Below, in pieces: positions 17,405-27,248 of a stretch of DNA of 64,000 nt. The position numbers and the translations under genes were made by a program. The stretch's first letter is position 1, and each line of letters begins with the position of its first letter. Source of the stretch: Gardnerella vaginalis 1500E (GTDB lineage Bacteria > Actinomycetota > Actinomycetes > Actinomycetales > Bifidobacteriaceae); assembly GCF_000263595.1 (NCBI RefSeq), contig NZ_ADES01000014.1:62001-126000 (forward strand), read 5' to 3'. The notes under the pieces were generated by a model. The model searched no databases, was not told where the DNA came from, and was given only the letters and a program-made list of their open reading frames with translations.

Positions 17405-19204
17405 TCAGGCAGCCTGCTGCTCTTCATCCTTCTTGCGGTTACGCATGAACACGAAGATGCCGAAGCACACCAAGCACACGCCAGCCAACGCGAAAATAAT
17501 CACGCCAGCAGCACCGGTCTTTGGAAGGTTGAACAGCCAGCTCTTGCCGCCTTCAAGACCAGGGCCAGGAACGTTCTCTACAGGGAGAGTATATTCTGTC
17601 TTAGCTGCTTCAACTGTTACAGAATGAACATCAGGGTTACGAATGTAACCTGCTGGCGCCTCGGTTTCCACAACGTAGAATGCTGTACCGCGCTTAACGG
17701 AGTAAGCTTCGGTTTCACCAAGAGTGCTAACGTTTTCCTTTGTTTCAGTAGCAGTAGTTTTCTCACCAAAGCCAACGGAAGACTTATTCTTGCAGACTTT
17801 GTCAAGATCTTCGCCAGTTGTACCTGCTTTAATCGCATTGGTGCAAGCTGTAGCGTCGGCCTGAACCGCAAACAACCTAAACTTTGCGCCACCCAAGGCA
17901 GTCTGATCCTTAGACGAAACCTTCTTAATCTTGAACGTAGCAAAATCGGTGCTTGGCGGAGTATCAGCAGGAATCTCTGGAACATTTGTTCCAGGCACGT
18001 GAGAAGGAATTACGCTAGCCTTGTTTGTAACCTTGTCAGTCTTAAGCGTTGCAGAGTCTTTAAGCGTGAACTTAAAACGAACAGTCACATACACAGCCTT
18101 ACCGACGTTGGCGTCTTTGTTTACTTCCTCAGCAAGCTTTGCGCGGCCATCGGCAGTGAACTCGATTTTGATCTTCTTACGAGCAACATCAGACTTGTCA
18201 GCAGGAGCAGCTACATCTTCAGCAGCGCCAACAGTGTAATAAGTTTTGTCTTGCGTAGCCTTCAAGTCAGTCTCGCCGACCTTAACTTCCGCAACTACAG
18301 AACTGTCATACTTATCAAAGTATTCACTTGGCGCAAGATCGAAGATGGTGTAACCCTGGAAATCATCTTCCTTAAAATCTGGGGAATTTTTAGCGGCCTT
18401 TGACTTATCAAGCTTTGCCTTGATGGTGTACTCAATCGTATCGCCAGCACCAACCGTATGAGTAAGGTTCTGCGTCTTAGTCACACTACCAGACTGGTCA
18501 GTGTTCTTAGGGTCAACGAATGGAGCGTAGTTGTACTTGGTCTCGGTCTTGACTGCACCGACATTGTTAGTTGTCACTTTCTCGATCGCTGGCAAAGTCA
18601 TGTAGAATGCCTTGCCGCCATCCGCAGCAGAGTAACCGCTAGGAACAGTGGTTTCCTGAACCTGGTACAAGCCGAGCGGAAGATCCTTGAACTGCACAAC
18701 ACCGTTCTTGTTTGTTTTGCCTTCGCCGAGTGTGAAAGTATCATCATACGCGACCTTAACCTTACCGGTTTCATCGGTGGTGCTGATTGCACCTGCGTTG
18801 AGCTTCTCAACATTCTTAGTGATTGTTGACCAAGAAGTGTATTCGTTCAATTTAAGCTCAGTACCGCCAATTGACTTAATCTTCTTGAGGGTAAAGCCAG
18901 CGCCGGCAACAGGAGTTGCCTTCTTCTGATTGCCAGTCTTATCGGTTTCATTCTTCCACTTGTAGATGGTGATGGAGCCGGACGTTGGAGCACCAGTATT
19001 CCATGGAGCTGTTTTGTAATTAGCAGTACCGGAATCAACAGCTACGCCAATTTGACCTTTAGCTAACGTGGTGTCATCACCACCTACAACACTTGGGGTC
19101 GCCCAAGCGGAGCTGCCAGCCACCACGGCGCCGGCGACGCACAGCGTGCCAGCCATTGCGAGCGAGGCCACCGCGGCCACGCATTGTTTAGTGAATTTAT
19201 TCAC
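17405..19204 (-). CDS. SpaA/FimA-type backbone pilin with LPKTG anchor, cluster 2
   Basis: Major pilin of the second cluster, 599 residues. Signal peptide (about 1-35, 'CVAAVASLAMAGTLCVAGAV'), first SpaA-like domain ending 'LGLYQVQETTVPSGYSA', pilin-motif-like 'YNYAPFVDPKNTD' with the probable linking lysine, middle domain with 'VGAGDTIEYTI', C-terminal domain with E-box 'YVVETEAPAGYIRN', sorting signal LPKTG and a basic tail after the hydrophobic segment. Start is GTG at 19204 with AAAGGAG 6 nt upstream. It is clearly paralogous to the pilin at 3951. It lies 231 bp after the adhesin 2 stop and is probably in the same transcript, ended by the hairpin at 17228. Confidence 0.93.
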   Translation of the reverse strand: MNKFTKQCVAAVASLAMAGTLCVAGAVVAGSSAWATPSVVGGDDTTLAKGQIGVAVDSGTANYKTAPWNTGAPTSGSITIYKWKNETDKTGNQKKATPVAGAGFTLKKIKSIGGTELKLNEYTSWSTITKNVEKLNAGAISTTDETGKVKVAYDDTFTLGEGKTNKNGVVQFKDLPLGLYQVQETTVPSGYSAADGGKAFYMTLPAIEKVTTNNVGAVKTETKYNYAPFVDPKNTDQSGSVTKTQNLTHTVGAGDTIEYTIKAKLDKSKAAKNSPDFKEDDFQGYTIFDLAPSEYFDKYDSSVVAEVKVGETDLKATQDKTYYTVGAAEDVAAPADKSDVARKKIKIEFTADGRAKLAEEVNKDANVGKAVYVTVRFKFTLKDSATLKTDKVTNKASVIPSHVPGTNVPEIPADTPPSTDFATFKIKKVSSKDQTALGGAKFRLFAVQADATACTNAIKAGTTGEDLDKVCKNKSSVGFGEKTTATETKENVSTLGETEAYSVKRGTAFYVVETEAPAGYIRNPDVHSVTVEAAKTEYTLPVENVPGPGLEGGKSWLFNLPKTGAAGVIIFALAGVCLVCFGIFVFMRNRKKDEEQQAA

Positions 19205-19435
19205 TTTCTTCTCCTTTGTTTAGTGCCCTTTTGGGCAGGTTTTGAGGAAAATACGATTGTTTTTAATTTTGTGTTGCGCTTAGCAAGCCACGTTTTGTGA
19301 AGCCACTTTCGTGAAGCCACGTTTCGCGGGCGCTTTTGGTGCGCAACAAGTTTTAGCGCGAATCGCACTGCAAGCTTGCAAGCCAGTTGCGTATTTGGAC
19401 CAGCCGGCGCGCAGGTTTGCGTGCAAATTTTTTCA

Positions 19436-22400
19436 TCAGCATCGCCACCTTTCGGTAGCCCACCTTCCGACGCGCCTAAATGCGGCGCGCAACCATCCGG
19501 TGACTTTGCAGACAAAATCTTTTACAGGCGCGCAATATTCGTCAAATCGCCTAATATTCTTAACTTTTTTGACTAAACCGCGCCAAACTTCGGAAATTTT
19601 ACTGTTTTGAGTAGTGGATCGCAAGCCGCGCATTATGCCAGCCGCCGCGCCAGCAACTCCAGCAACAACACCAGACGCACTAGCCGCCGCGCCAGCGAGC
19701 ATCGCATGACCCCACTTCGTCTGATCAACGAAGAACGCACCGCACATAACGCACATAGCAATCATCGCCACCACCAGCAGCGCCATGCTCATCCCCTCGC
19801 CGCCGGTCTTTGGCAGCGCGAATTTGTTAACCACGTTAACTTTGAACGATATGCGATCCCAGTCCTTAGATTTCACTAACGAGCTATCTGTAGCACTAAG
19901 ATTTACATTCCACATATCAGTTGACGTGTAAGAAGCATTGCCCACAACTTGATTGAAAGCAGTAAGCGCCTTATCTTTCAGCGCAAAAACAGAGCAAGAA
20001 TACGTTCCAGTCTCTTTTGGATCGCCCTCGATTTCTTCTTCTCTGCGCGCAACAGCACTTTCTACGCTTCCAGCCTGAGCATTATCCGTATTCATCAAGC
20101 CGTAAAGCACATGCTCAGCATAGCAGATTCCGTTTTCTCTACAATTTTTCTGCTGCTCTTCGGTAGCAAAATTCCATTCAGGAGTGTTTTCGCCGTAATT
20201 ATTGCCCAAGTGCATGTTCAGAGTATCTTCAAGCCCGCGGCTCCACTTATCCTCACTATCCTTAGTGCACATCATACGCAGATTAATCTTGCCTTTATCT
20301 TTTACACTCCACGCTTGCACAAACGGGTTTTTAAGAAGCCCAATGCCCTTCATAACTGTAAGAGCGCTTCTACTATCTAGCGAACTGTCCGTATCTTTAG
20401 ATTTAGTTAAAGTCATTCGCAGATCAGTACCCCTATAGCCTAAATCAGTCACCTGCACTTTTGCAAACACCGGATTCATGGTACTGGTTGCACTCGCTGA
20501 AGCCTTAAATTGGTTATTTCCAGCATCAGGATCGTCCGAATTTGAACCGTCCGGATAGTGCACAATCACATGCGTTTGGTAGTAGTCTTTAGGCGAAATC
20601 GTTACGTCCGGATGGAATGTAACGTTGCCATACTTAGAGCCTGAGCCTAAACTACTATCTTTACCCTTGTGATTGAGTGGATTAGTCTGATCATTAGGCG
20701 CATTACTATCGTTCTGACCTTTCAGACCCTTCTTCCAGAATGACCAATCGTATGCGTTATCGTATGTTGCAGGCGATGACGCTTCCTTCTTCAGCTCAAA
20801 CCAAGTGCCATCTGGGAACGCTTCACCATCAGCAATCGCCTTATACGCAAGCGAGCCCTTATTTACATGATCGCCAGTTGGCTTCTTGTTCTTTGGCAAA
20901 CCAGACTGCATTTGCTTACCAGCTTGCACAGTCACTTTATCGTACACTGGATTGTAGTTGTGAGCTTGCGTGTGAATTTGGATTGGTATTGGGCGCTTCG
21001 CATAGTCAACGCCTTCAACCGCGTCTTTCTTGCCGTTATCACCATCAAGCTTCCACTTGAAGTCTTTCAACGGATCAGTGTTATTCTTACTTGCATCTTT
21101 GTTGAGTTTTGCTACAGCTTTATCGAAGCTATTAAGCAAATAGTTATCTTTAGTAAACTGAGTTGCCTTAATTGCATACACTACGCACTCGTAGTCACCA
21201 GTCTCATTAGCTGTGCCTTTAATCCATCCACGCGTACGCTCAGTTGTGTCGCGTGAGTCACCATTTGTAATGTAATCATCATACAGCTGCGTATCAGGGT
21301 GGCACTTGCTCCTATCCTTCTCGCAAGCTTTCTGAGCTGGTGCATCCTCAGTATGATTCCAAATTTTAGGGTTCTGCATCGTAATGCCAGCAATACCGCC
21401 CGACTGGTAGTGAGACTGAGTGCCGTCTGAATTGATCTTATAGCAGATTGTGCGCAAATTGATTTTTCCAGGCTTATACACGGACCAAGAATCAAGCCAA
21501 CGAGTCGTCTTCGTAGAAGTCTTTAGCTCCTCGCCCTTAGTGAGTCTGATTGTAGTATCAGACCAATCGCCGCTGCCTTCTTTATCACCAACATTCAAGT
21601 GCAAATTACCAGGAGTCTCATCATGCGATCGAGTAACATTCACACTCGCATAAATAGGCTTGCCGTTGTTTCCGGAATCTGAATCTGTTGATTTAGAACC
21701 GTCCGGATAATGAACTATAACCTGCGTTTTGTCAGGAGCAGCAGGGAACCACCTGTGCGGTCGGAACGTAACCTTGCCAAACTTGCCCGTAGGATTCTTA
21801 GCTGAATCACTAGAGTCAGCTTTATTGTCTTGATCATCCTCAAAGAATGCGTAACTTAAAGAACCCTTTAGTTCAAACCAAGTTCCGTCCGGCAGATCAC
21901 CTTCGCGCACATCGTCTTGCAACTTATCCGCACCATTAGCCGTCTTCTTGCTTTGAGGCAAAGCAGTGTCTTGTTTGGTGCCGGCCTCCATTGTAAGGGT
22001 GGTATATTGAGGGTTGTAGTAGTGAGCATCTCTATGCACATGAATTGGGAAGGTTACCGAATCCCAGTCAACGTGCCTTTGAGTGGCATCAATAGGATTG
22101 TTTTTACTGCCCTTCTGATCCTTTAAAACTGACTTACTGATAACATCTTCAAACTTTTTGTCACCAGGGTTCTCTACAAACTTCTTTAGCTCTGTATCAA
22201 ACTTAGTTTGCAAATTACCATGCTTACCATCTTTATTTTCAAGGTCTTTAATAGCGTACACAGTGCACACATAGTCGCCATTATTGTTTACCTTGCCACG
22301 CAACCAACCCCAAGTGCGCTCTGTGGTATCATACTCATCACCATATAAGTAAAGGTTATGGTTGCATTTGCTACCATCGGCTTTACACTCATTCCTCTGC

Positions 22401-25400
22401 TCATTATTAGCTCTCGTCCATTGAGAAGGCTTACTAGTAAACTTACCGTCTAAAGTATTGCCTTCTCGACCAGCAAGTGTTAAACCATTAACACCATCAA
22501 TCGTGTAATCTGATCGCTTATTATCTGCGCCTAACTTATAGCAAAGCATGCGCTGATAAATTTTTCCTGGCTTAGCACTTGACCACGAATCAAAGAACAT
22601 TGGCTTAGTGTTGCCATTATCATCGCCTAACACTTCACCTGGGCGGAAACGAATACCAGTTCGATCATTGTCCCCAATTTGTCTTCCGCCATATTGTGAA
22701 TAAACCCTAAGCTTTAAATCATCGTCTTGAATATCTTGATCGGTCACAGACACAGGTGCATACACAGGCTTGCCAAGGTTACCAGAGTCAGGATCTTCAG
22801 AAGTGGAACCATCTGGATAGTGCACAATTACAGGAGTACTATACTCTCCGACCAAGGTACCATTCGGTGGCACAAAAGTAACTTTACCATACTTCTCTTC
22901 AGAAGAAGTATCGTCAGGCTCATCCTTACCTGATTTCTTGTTACTTTGCTTACCCTCAAACTTAGACCATGAAAGAACTGTCTTAGAATCTTTATACTTC
23001 TTTAACTCAAACCATGTGCCTTTTGGCAACCTTGTACCATTCGGTACAAGATCATTTTGACTCTTATCGTCACCTTTCACGCCATTAGAACCACTCTGGC
23101 TTACTGGAGCAGCCGAGGTAACTCCTCCCTTATGACCAACCTTCACATTCACCTTTATGTATTGAGGGTTATATTTGTGAGCCAGTGAATGAACAACAAA
23201 GTTTACTGTTTTAGACTGCCAGTCGTATTTTTGGCTATTAGTAGGCAAAGAGACGTTATAGTTTTTTGTTTCTACAGCCTTATCAAAATCAGTTTTTGCC
23301 TGGCTTCCATCTCTCAAAGCAAACACGCGGCAAACGTACTTACCGCCCTTCTTAGGCGTGCCAGAAATCTCACCACGCGAACGTTCAATAGTAAAAGCGT
23401 CCTTATCAAACAACTTTTTGCCACTGCACGTTCCGTTAGCAAAGCAAGTTTCCTGTTCCTTATCACTAGCGTGAGGCCATTTTTCAGTCTGCTTAAAAGT
23501 CAAACCGTTAATAGTATTATCGTTATTCGTTTTAGACAGGTCGCTAAAGGTATAGTTCTCCTTCTTGACACTATTACCTTCCTTTGTTTCCTTCCAACAA
23601 AGTGACTTCAACGATATTTGACCAATTTGATACTGAGCCCACGAATCAATCCAAATACTTGGTTTAAGCGGATCGTTAACATCAATAGTTACAGAGCCAT
23701 TATCTCCTAAATTATTACGGCCGTAACCCTTATGAATATTCAGCTTCAGCTCAGAATCATTAGGATTTGGACGCTTAAGATTAACCGAAGCATACACTAC
23801 GCTCTTGCTAAAATCTCCTCTTGCGTCAACATTAGCTGCATCGTCATCAGTAGAACTAGAACCATCCGCATAATGAACTACTACAGGAGTACGGTACTTC
23901 CCGACAGGCTCCCTCCATTTGTTTGAATAAAAACGGACTTTTCCATTATTTTTATCTTGATTTTCTATGCGCGACCAATCAAGCAGAGGATCACTCTTTA
24001 GAGCGTTCCTACCAGACTGTTTTGTGTACTGCTTCAACTCAAAAGTAGCATCTTTAGGAAGATCACCATCCTGAATACTATCCGCATGCTTCTTGCTTGA
24101 ATCCTTAACGCTTCGTGGTTTAGCAGTGTAAACAATCGGTATAACATCTCTCTGATTTTCACCAGTTTTTTCTGTCAAATCAACTGGAGTGTAAACAGGG
24201 TTGTATATCCACGACTGAGGTATAACCTTAACCTTCATATCGTGAGTGTATTCAAGAGTCTTAGAATTGTTGCAATTGTACAATTCAGGATTAGGATACG
24301 TAATCTTTGTACCAAAAGTAAAAGTCTTATATTTATCAGTCTTACGCGGATTATATGTTATGTATCCTGACTTAGGATTAATATAAACAGATCCTTCAGG
24401 CATATTGTTAGGAGAATTTACTGTTTGAATACTATTATCAGACTTGCTTACAAGTGAGTATTTTATACCAATATCGTCAGGTAAAGCAGAGGAAGTTCCT
24501 CCATCATACACGAATTTACCTTTAGAACTGTCACCCTCCCATTTACCTGTTTTAATAATAGGCTTTACTGTTACTGGACGGCCATAAGTAGTAAGTGGAA
24601 CGTTATCCTTACCATAATCCTTCAAAATAGAATCCTTATACTGCGGATATTCAATGTCATCCACACCTTTAGGGTTCATGTTATGCAAGTGTTCTACATA
24701 ATCAGGTATGCCGTCACCATCAGTATCAAATGGACCAAAAACCGCATACTTATTTCTACGCCAGCTACTCCTAAAGCCAGCAGCAACAGGCATCCTGGTA
24801 TACACATCTTTTTCAGTGTATCCATCTGCTAAGTAGGCACTTACAATCCACGTAAAGCGCTTATCACCAGTATCCCATTCAAGACTTGCAAATAACGTTT
24901 CAAAAAGATCTTTATTATTCCACTTATATATTTCGCACATGCCATATTGACAATTTTCAGGACTACCCTCCAATCGAGAGTATTTGTAAGGATTTGGAAG
25001 GCCGCCACCAACACCATTGTCTCCACTAGAAGCTCCAAGATTATCATTCCAACTATCGTTGAAACCTTTAAACTGCTTAGAATCACTAGGATCTTTAGTA
25101 TACGTCCAAGCTGTCCACGACCCGCCAAATTTTTTCAAAGTTCCAATACGCATATCAGTTTGATCTTCGCGAACAAGTTGTGCAGAAGTATCACCTATCT
25201 GAATTTTACCGCTTGAACCTTCCCAATAACGTTTTACAAGTATTGTACTTTTATCTAGACCTTTAGGCAAAAACACTGACAAAGTAGGTTTACCAAGATA
25301 AGCAGCGCCGTCTTTAGGTTTATTTCCTTTAGGCTGCATCTCACCTGAATCAAGCTGCCTAGCAAACATAGCATTCCTGTTGAAAATTATTTTATAAGTT

Positions 25401-25954
25401 ACTTTCGTTCTTCCATTTTCTTTTTCAACAACAGGATCTTCAATCCTCATATCTCTAAATGCATCAGAAGCATCATAAGTATGCGGTTCATCTTTCCTAC
25501 CTCTACTATCTTCAGTTGTAGCAGCAATATAACCGTTACCTGCGTAATCCCACCAAACACTTGCCGCATTAGCCTGCTTGACCGGCGGAACTATGAGCAT
25601 GGTTACTATGGTGGCGGCGGCTACGAGCATTGCGAAAAGCGCGCGGCGAAGAGTGTGGGATGGGCGTGCAGTGCGGGAAGTGCGTGCGCTGACGGAAGTT
25701 ACTGCGGTGTTGGAAGAAGTAGAGTTAGAAGAAGATTCAGAAGAGTTAGAGTCAGAGTCAGAGTCGGCGAAGTTAAAGACAGAGTTAGAAGCAGAAGAGT
25801 TAGAAGCAGCACAGTTAGAGGTTGCGCTAGATACGGTAGCGCTTGAGGTAGCGTTGAGCGCGCCGTCACACTCGCTGATCTTATGCCAAGCAAAAGCGCG
25901 AGATGCAAGACGCCCCACGCGTGATGCGAATCCACGGAACTTTGCTGGTAACAT
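19436..25954 (-). CDS. Giant Rib-repeat surface adhesin / putative pilus tip protein with LPKTG, cluster 2
   Basis: Wall-anchored adhesin of 2,172 residues, first gene of pilus cluster 2. The start (25954) has GGAAGG 8 nt upstream and gives an unusual Ser/Asn/Asp-rich stretch (about 28-95) before the signal hydrophobic segment (about 105-128, ending QANA). A head region follows, with a calcium-loop-like 'DTDGDGIPDYVEHLHNMNP' near residue 410. Then come four composite modules starting near 585, 926, 1313 and 1668, each a Rib-like domain ('YNPQY', 'GTWFELKK', 'VIVHYPDGS') plus a four-cysteine domain (LCWK, MLCYK, TICYK, MMCTK as first cysteine). LPKTG is near 2048, and the protein continues about 120 residues beyond it with an Ala-rich and a basic part, much longer than a usual sorting tail. 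G-run promoter about 235 bp upstream. Confidence 0.88.
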   Translation of the reverse strand: MLPAKFRGFASRVGRLASRAFAWHKISECDGALNATSSATVSSATSNCAASNSSASNSVFNFADSDSDSNSSESSSNSTSSNTAVTSVSARTSRTARPSHTLRRALFAMLVAAATIVTMLIVPPVKQANAASVWWDYAGNGYIAATTEDSRGRKDEPHTYDASDAFRDMRIEDPVVEKENGRTKVTYKIIFNRNAMFARQLDSGEMQPKGNKPKDGAAYLGKPTLSVFLPKGLDKSTILVKRYWEGSSGKIQIGDTSAQLVREDQTDMRIGTLKKFGGSWTAWTYTKDPSDSKQFKGFNDSWNDNLGASSGDNGVGGGLPNPYKYSRLEGSPENCQYGMCEIYKWNNKDLFETLFASLEWDTGDKRFTWIVSAYLADGYTEKDVYTRMPVAAGFRSSWRRNKYAVFGPFDTDGDGIPDYVEHLHNMNPKGVDDIEYPQYKDSILKDYGKDNVPLTTYGRPVTVKPIIKTGKWEGDSSKGKFVYDGGTSSALPDDIGIKYSLVSKSDNSIQTVNSPNNMPEGSVYINPKSGYITYNPRKTDKYKTFTFGTKITYPNPELYNCNNSKTLEYTHDMKVKVIPQSWIYNPVYTPVDLTEKTGENQRDVIPIVYTAKPRSVKDSSKKHADSIQDGDLPKDATFELKQYTKQSGRNALKSDPLLDWSRIENQDKNNGKVRFYSNKWREPVGKYRTPVVVHYADGSSSTDDDAANVDARGDFSKSVVYASVNLKRPNPNDSELKLNIHKGYGRNNLGDNGSVTIDVNDPLKPSIWIDSWAQYQIGQISLKSLCWKETKEGNSVKKENYTFSDLSKTNNDNTINGLTFKQTEKWPHASDKEQETCFANGTCSGKKLFDKDAFTIERSRGEISGTPKKGGKYVCRVFALRDGSQAKTDFDKAVETKNYNVSLPTNSQKYDWQSKTVNFVVHSLAHKYNPQYIKVNVKVGHKGGVTSAAPVSQSGSNGVKGDDKSQNDLVPNGTRLPKGTWFELKKYKDSKTVLSWSKFEGKQSNKKSGKDEPDDTSSEEKYGKVTFVPPNGTLVGEYSTPVIVHYPDGSTSEDPDSGNLGKPVYAPVSVTDQDIQDDDLKLRVYSQYGGRQIGDNDRTGIRFRPGEVLGDDNGNTKPMFFDSWSSAKPGKIYQRMLCYKLGADNKRSDYTIDGVNGLTLAGREGNTLDGKFTSKPSQWTRANNEQRNECKADGSKCNHNLYLYGDEYDTTERTWGWLRGKVNNNGDYVCTVYAIKDLENKDGKHGNLQTKFDTELKKFVENPGDKKFEDVISKSVLKDQKGSKNNPIDATQRHVDWDSVTFPIHVHRDAHYYNPQYTTLTMEAGTKQDTALPQSKKTANGADKLQDDVREGDLPDGTWFELKGSLSYAFFEDDQDNKADSSDSAKNPTGKFGKVTFRPHRWFPAAPDKTQVIVHYPDGSKSTDSDSGNNGKPIYASVNVTRSHDETPGNLHLNVGDKEGSGDWSDTTIRLTKGEELKTSTKTTRWLDSWSVYKPGKINLRTICYKINSDGTQSHYQSGGIAGITMQNPKIWNHTEDAPAQKACEKDRSKCHPDTQLYDDYITNGDSRDTTERTRGWIKGTANETGDYECVVYAIKATQFTKDNYLLNSFDKAVAKLNKDASKNNTDPLKDFKWKLDGDNGKKDAVEGVDYAKRPIPIQIHTQAHNYNPVYDKVTVQAGKQMQSGLPKNKKPTGDHVNKGSLAYKAIADGEAFPDGTWFELKKEASSPATYDNAYDWSFWKKGLKGQNDSNAPNDQTNPLNHKGKDSSLGSGSKYGNVTFHPDVTISPKDYYQTHVIVHYPDGSNSDDPDAGNNQFKASASATSTMNPVFAKVQVTDLGYRGTDLRMTLTKSKDTDSSLDSRSALTVMKGIGLLKNPFVQAWSVKDKGKINLRMMCTKDSEDKWSRGLEDTLNMHLGNNYGENTPEWNFATEEQQKNCRENGICYAEHVLYGLMNTDNAQAGSVESAVARREEEIEGDPKETGTYSCSVFALKDKALTAFNQVVGNASYTSTDMWNVNLSATDSSLVKSKDWDRISFKVNVVNKFALPKTGGEGMSMALLVVAMIAMCVMCGAFFVDQTKWGHAMLAGAAASASGVVAGVAGAAAGIMRGLRSTTQNSKISEVWRGLVKKVKNIRRFDEYCAPVKDFVCKVTGWLRAAFRRVGRWATERWRC

Positions 25955-26184
25955 TTTCTCGCCTTCCTAATCCTCCACTGCCGCAAAAGCAGCAGCATAT
26001 CCCAAATTCCAACTCTAATCTTTAAGACTTCACGTACCCAACCTGCATGCAATGCCAATGCTCGGTGCACCAAAACTTGGAGCACACTACTGCAAATGCC
26101 ATCTAACAGAACCAACCACAGGTAGTTCAGTATAACATACCTGTACGCCCTATATGCAAGTATAGTAGGTGAAATCTTCTAATA

Positions 26185-26214
26185 TTTGTACCCCCCCCCC
26201 ATGAAGAATTTCAA
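26185..26214 (-). promoter_or_regulatory. Putative phase-variable promoter of pilus cluster 2 (10-G spacer)
   Basis: On the minus strand: TTGAAA (26209-26214), 8 nt, ten G (26191-26200), TACAAA (26185-26190). The spacer is 18 nt. The layout matches those at 8756 and 14875, including the 8 nt between -35 and the run. It lies about 230 bp upstream of the adhesin start. Confidence 0.68.
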
Positions 26215-26473
26215 GCAAAATAGGGCATGAATCGTGTGTTTAATCTCACATGCGGAAAAATTCCTGCAATCTACTAATATCGCTAAAAAATCTACTATAA
26301 ATCGCATTTATAACGAATAATTTTCGGCGCTAAAACGACGAAAGTGCGTGTTCGGCGTGTCTAAAACCGACCACTTCTACGACCCAAGATACTACATGTA
26401 GGTATGCTACGCGCGATTTGGCGCTATATACTGTGGTCGCCTGCGCGCGAGGTGCAGGCGCGAAGCGCGGGCG

Positions 26474-26632
26474 CGAAAATCCGACCAAAACGACTCAGCC
26501 GTGAGCAGTTTATGCCGCTTTACCAGCAGATTCCGACCAAAACTACTCAGCCGCGAGTAGTTTATGCCGCCTACGCGCGAAAATCCGACCACAACAGCAC
26601 GCGCGTGAGTAGTTTATGCCGCTTGAGCAGCG
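26474..26632. repeat. CCGACCAAAACTACTCAGC...GTAGTTTATGCCGC repeat cluster
   Basis: Three consecutive copies of a palindromic element; the core AAACTACTCAGC with GAGTAGTTT is self-complementary. Other copies: 27596-27690, 27856-27897, 29200-29310, 46028-46068 and 50112-50285. A REP-like family, found here only between genes. Confidence 0.75.
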
Positions 26633-26662
26633 TTCTCCCCACATTTGGAGCGACGCACAATC

Positions 26663-27103
26663 TCAATTAGCACCAACCTGATTCCCATACTCTCTAACCA
26701 TCGCACTACGAGTAACAACCCACTGCTTGCCGTACTTTTGAGCATCAACGCCCTTAACAAGCTTCTTATACGACACAGCTTTCCTAAGAGTCGACTCGCT
26801 TAAATTCCACAAATCGCTCGCATCTGCAAAAGACATTAAATTGTCAAATGGCGTTTTAATCTGCTCGCCGTTATTCCACAACTCGTCGCACGAAATATCT
26901 AAATCATCATTCCAAACAATGCCGTATCCGCCAGTATCTACAACGACTTTATTAAACAACTCTTCGTCTTCCAATGCTTTGAACGCTGGAAACTTGTGCA
27001 GCAGATTAAGCACATTGTATTCCTTAAAAGTTCCGTTTACAAAATGCACAAGGAGCCTCATATTTGCACACGCTTTTACATCTTTAATCTTGTGGAAGTT
27101 CAT
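26663..27103 (-). CDS. DUF2442-type protein with C-terminal helix-turn-helix
   Basis: Small cytoplasmic protein of 146 residues. Residues about 1-80 resemble the DUF2442 domain ('LLVHFVNGTFKEYNV', 'IVWNDDLDISCDELWNNG'). Residues about 90-140 look like a helix-turn-helix reader ('DASDLWNLSESTLRKAV', 'KYGKQWVVTRSAMVREYG'). The ATG is preceded by AGGAGAGG. It lies 145 bp after a DUF4160 gene on the same strand; DUF4160 and DUF2442 proteins are often neighbours and are suspected toxin-antitoxin partners, with the DNA-binding member as likely antitoxin and repressor. No function is proven for either. Confidence 0.75.
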   Translation of the reverse strand: MNFHKIKDVKACANMRLLVHFVNGTFKEYNVLNLLHKFPAFKALEDEELFNKVVVDTGGYGIVWNDDLDISCDELWNNGEQIKTPFDNLMSFADASDLWNLSESTLRKAVSYKKLVKGVDAQKYGKQWVVTRSAMVREYGNQVGAN

Positions 27104-27248
27104 AACCTCTCCTTTGTCACTATACTAAACTCACTATTGCTAAACGCTCCGTCTTTGCCGCCATATTAAACGCGCTAATGCACTAATTCTTCTGATCAAT
27201 CTGCTTAAAACGCTTAAAGAACTTAAAAACTTAAAGCGTACCAGCGTA

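Larger units (their letters stand above)
26116..26662. other. Gene-free region with adhesin 2 promoter and repeat cluster
   Basis: No gene seen. It holds the G-run promoter (26185-26214) and three or four copies of the CCGACC...GAGTAGTTTATG element (26474-26632) next to a half CTCCAAACG element near 26640. Confidence 0.7.

Noticed and set aside
17378-18403. 341-codon plus-strand frame opposite pilin 2
   Set aside because: No ribosome site or motif; it mirrors the codon pattern of the pilin gene.
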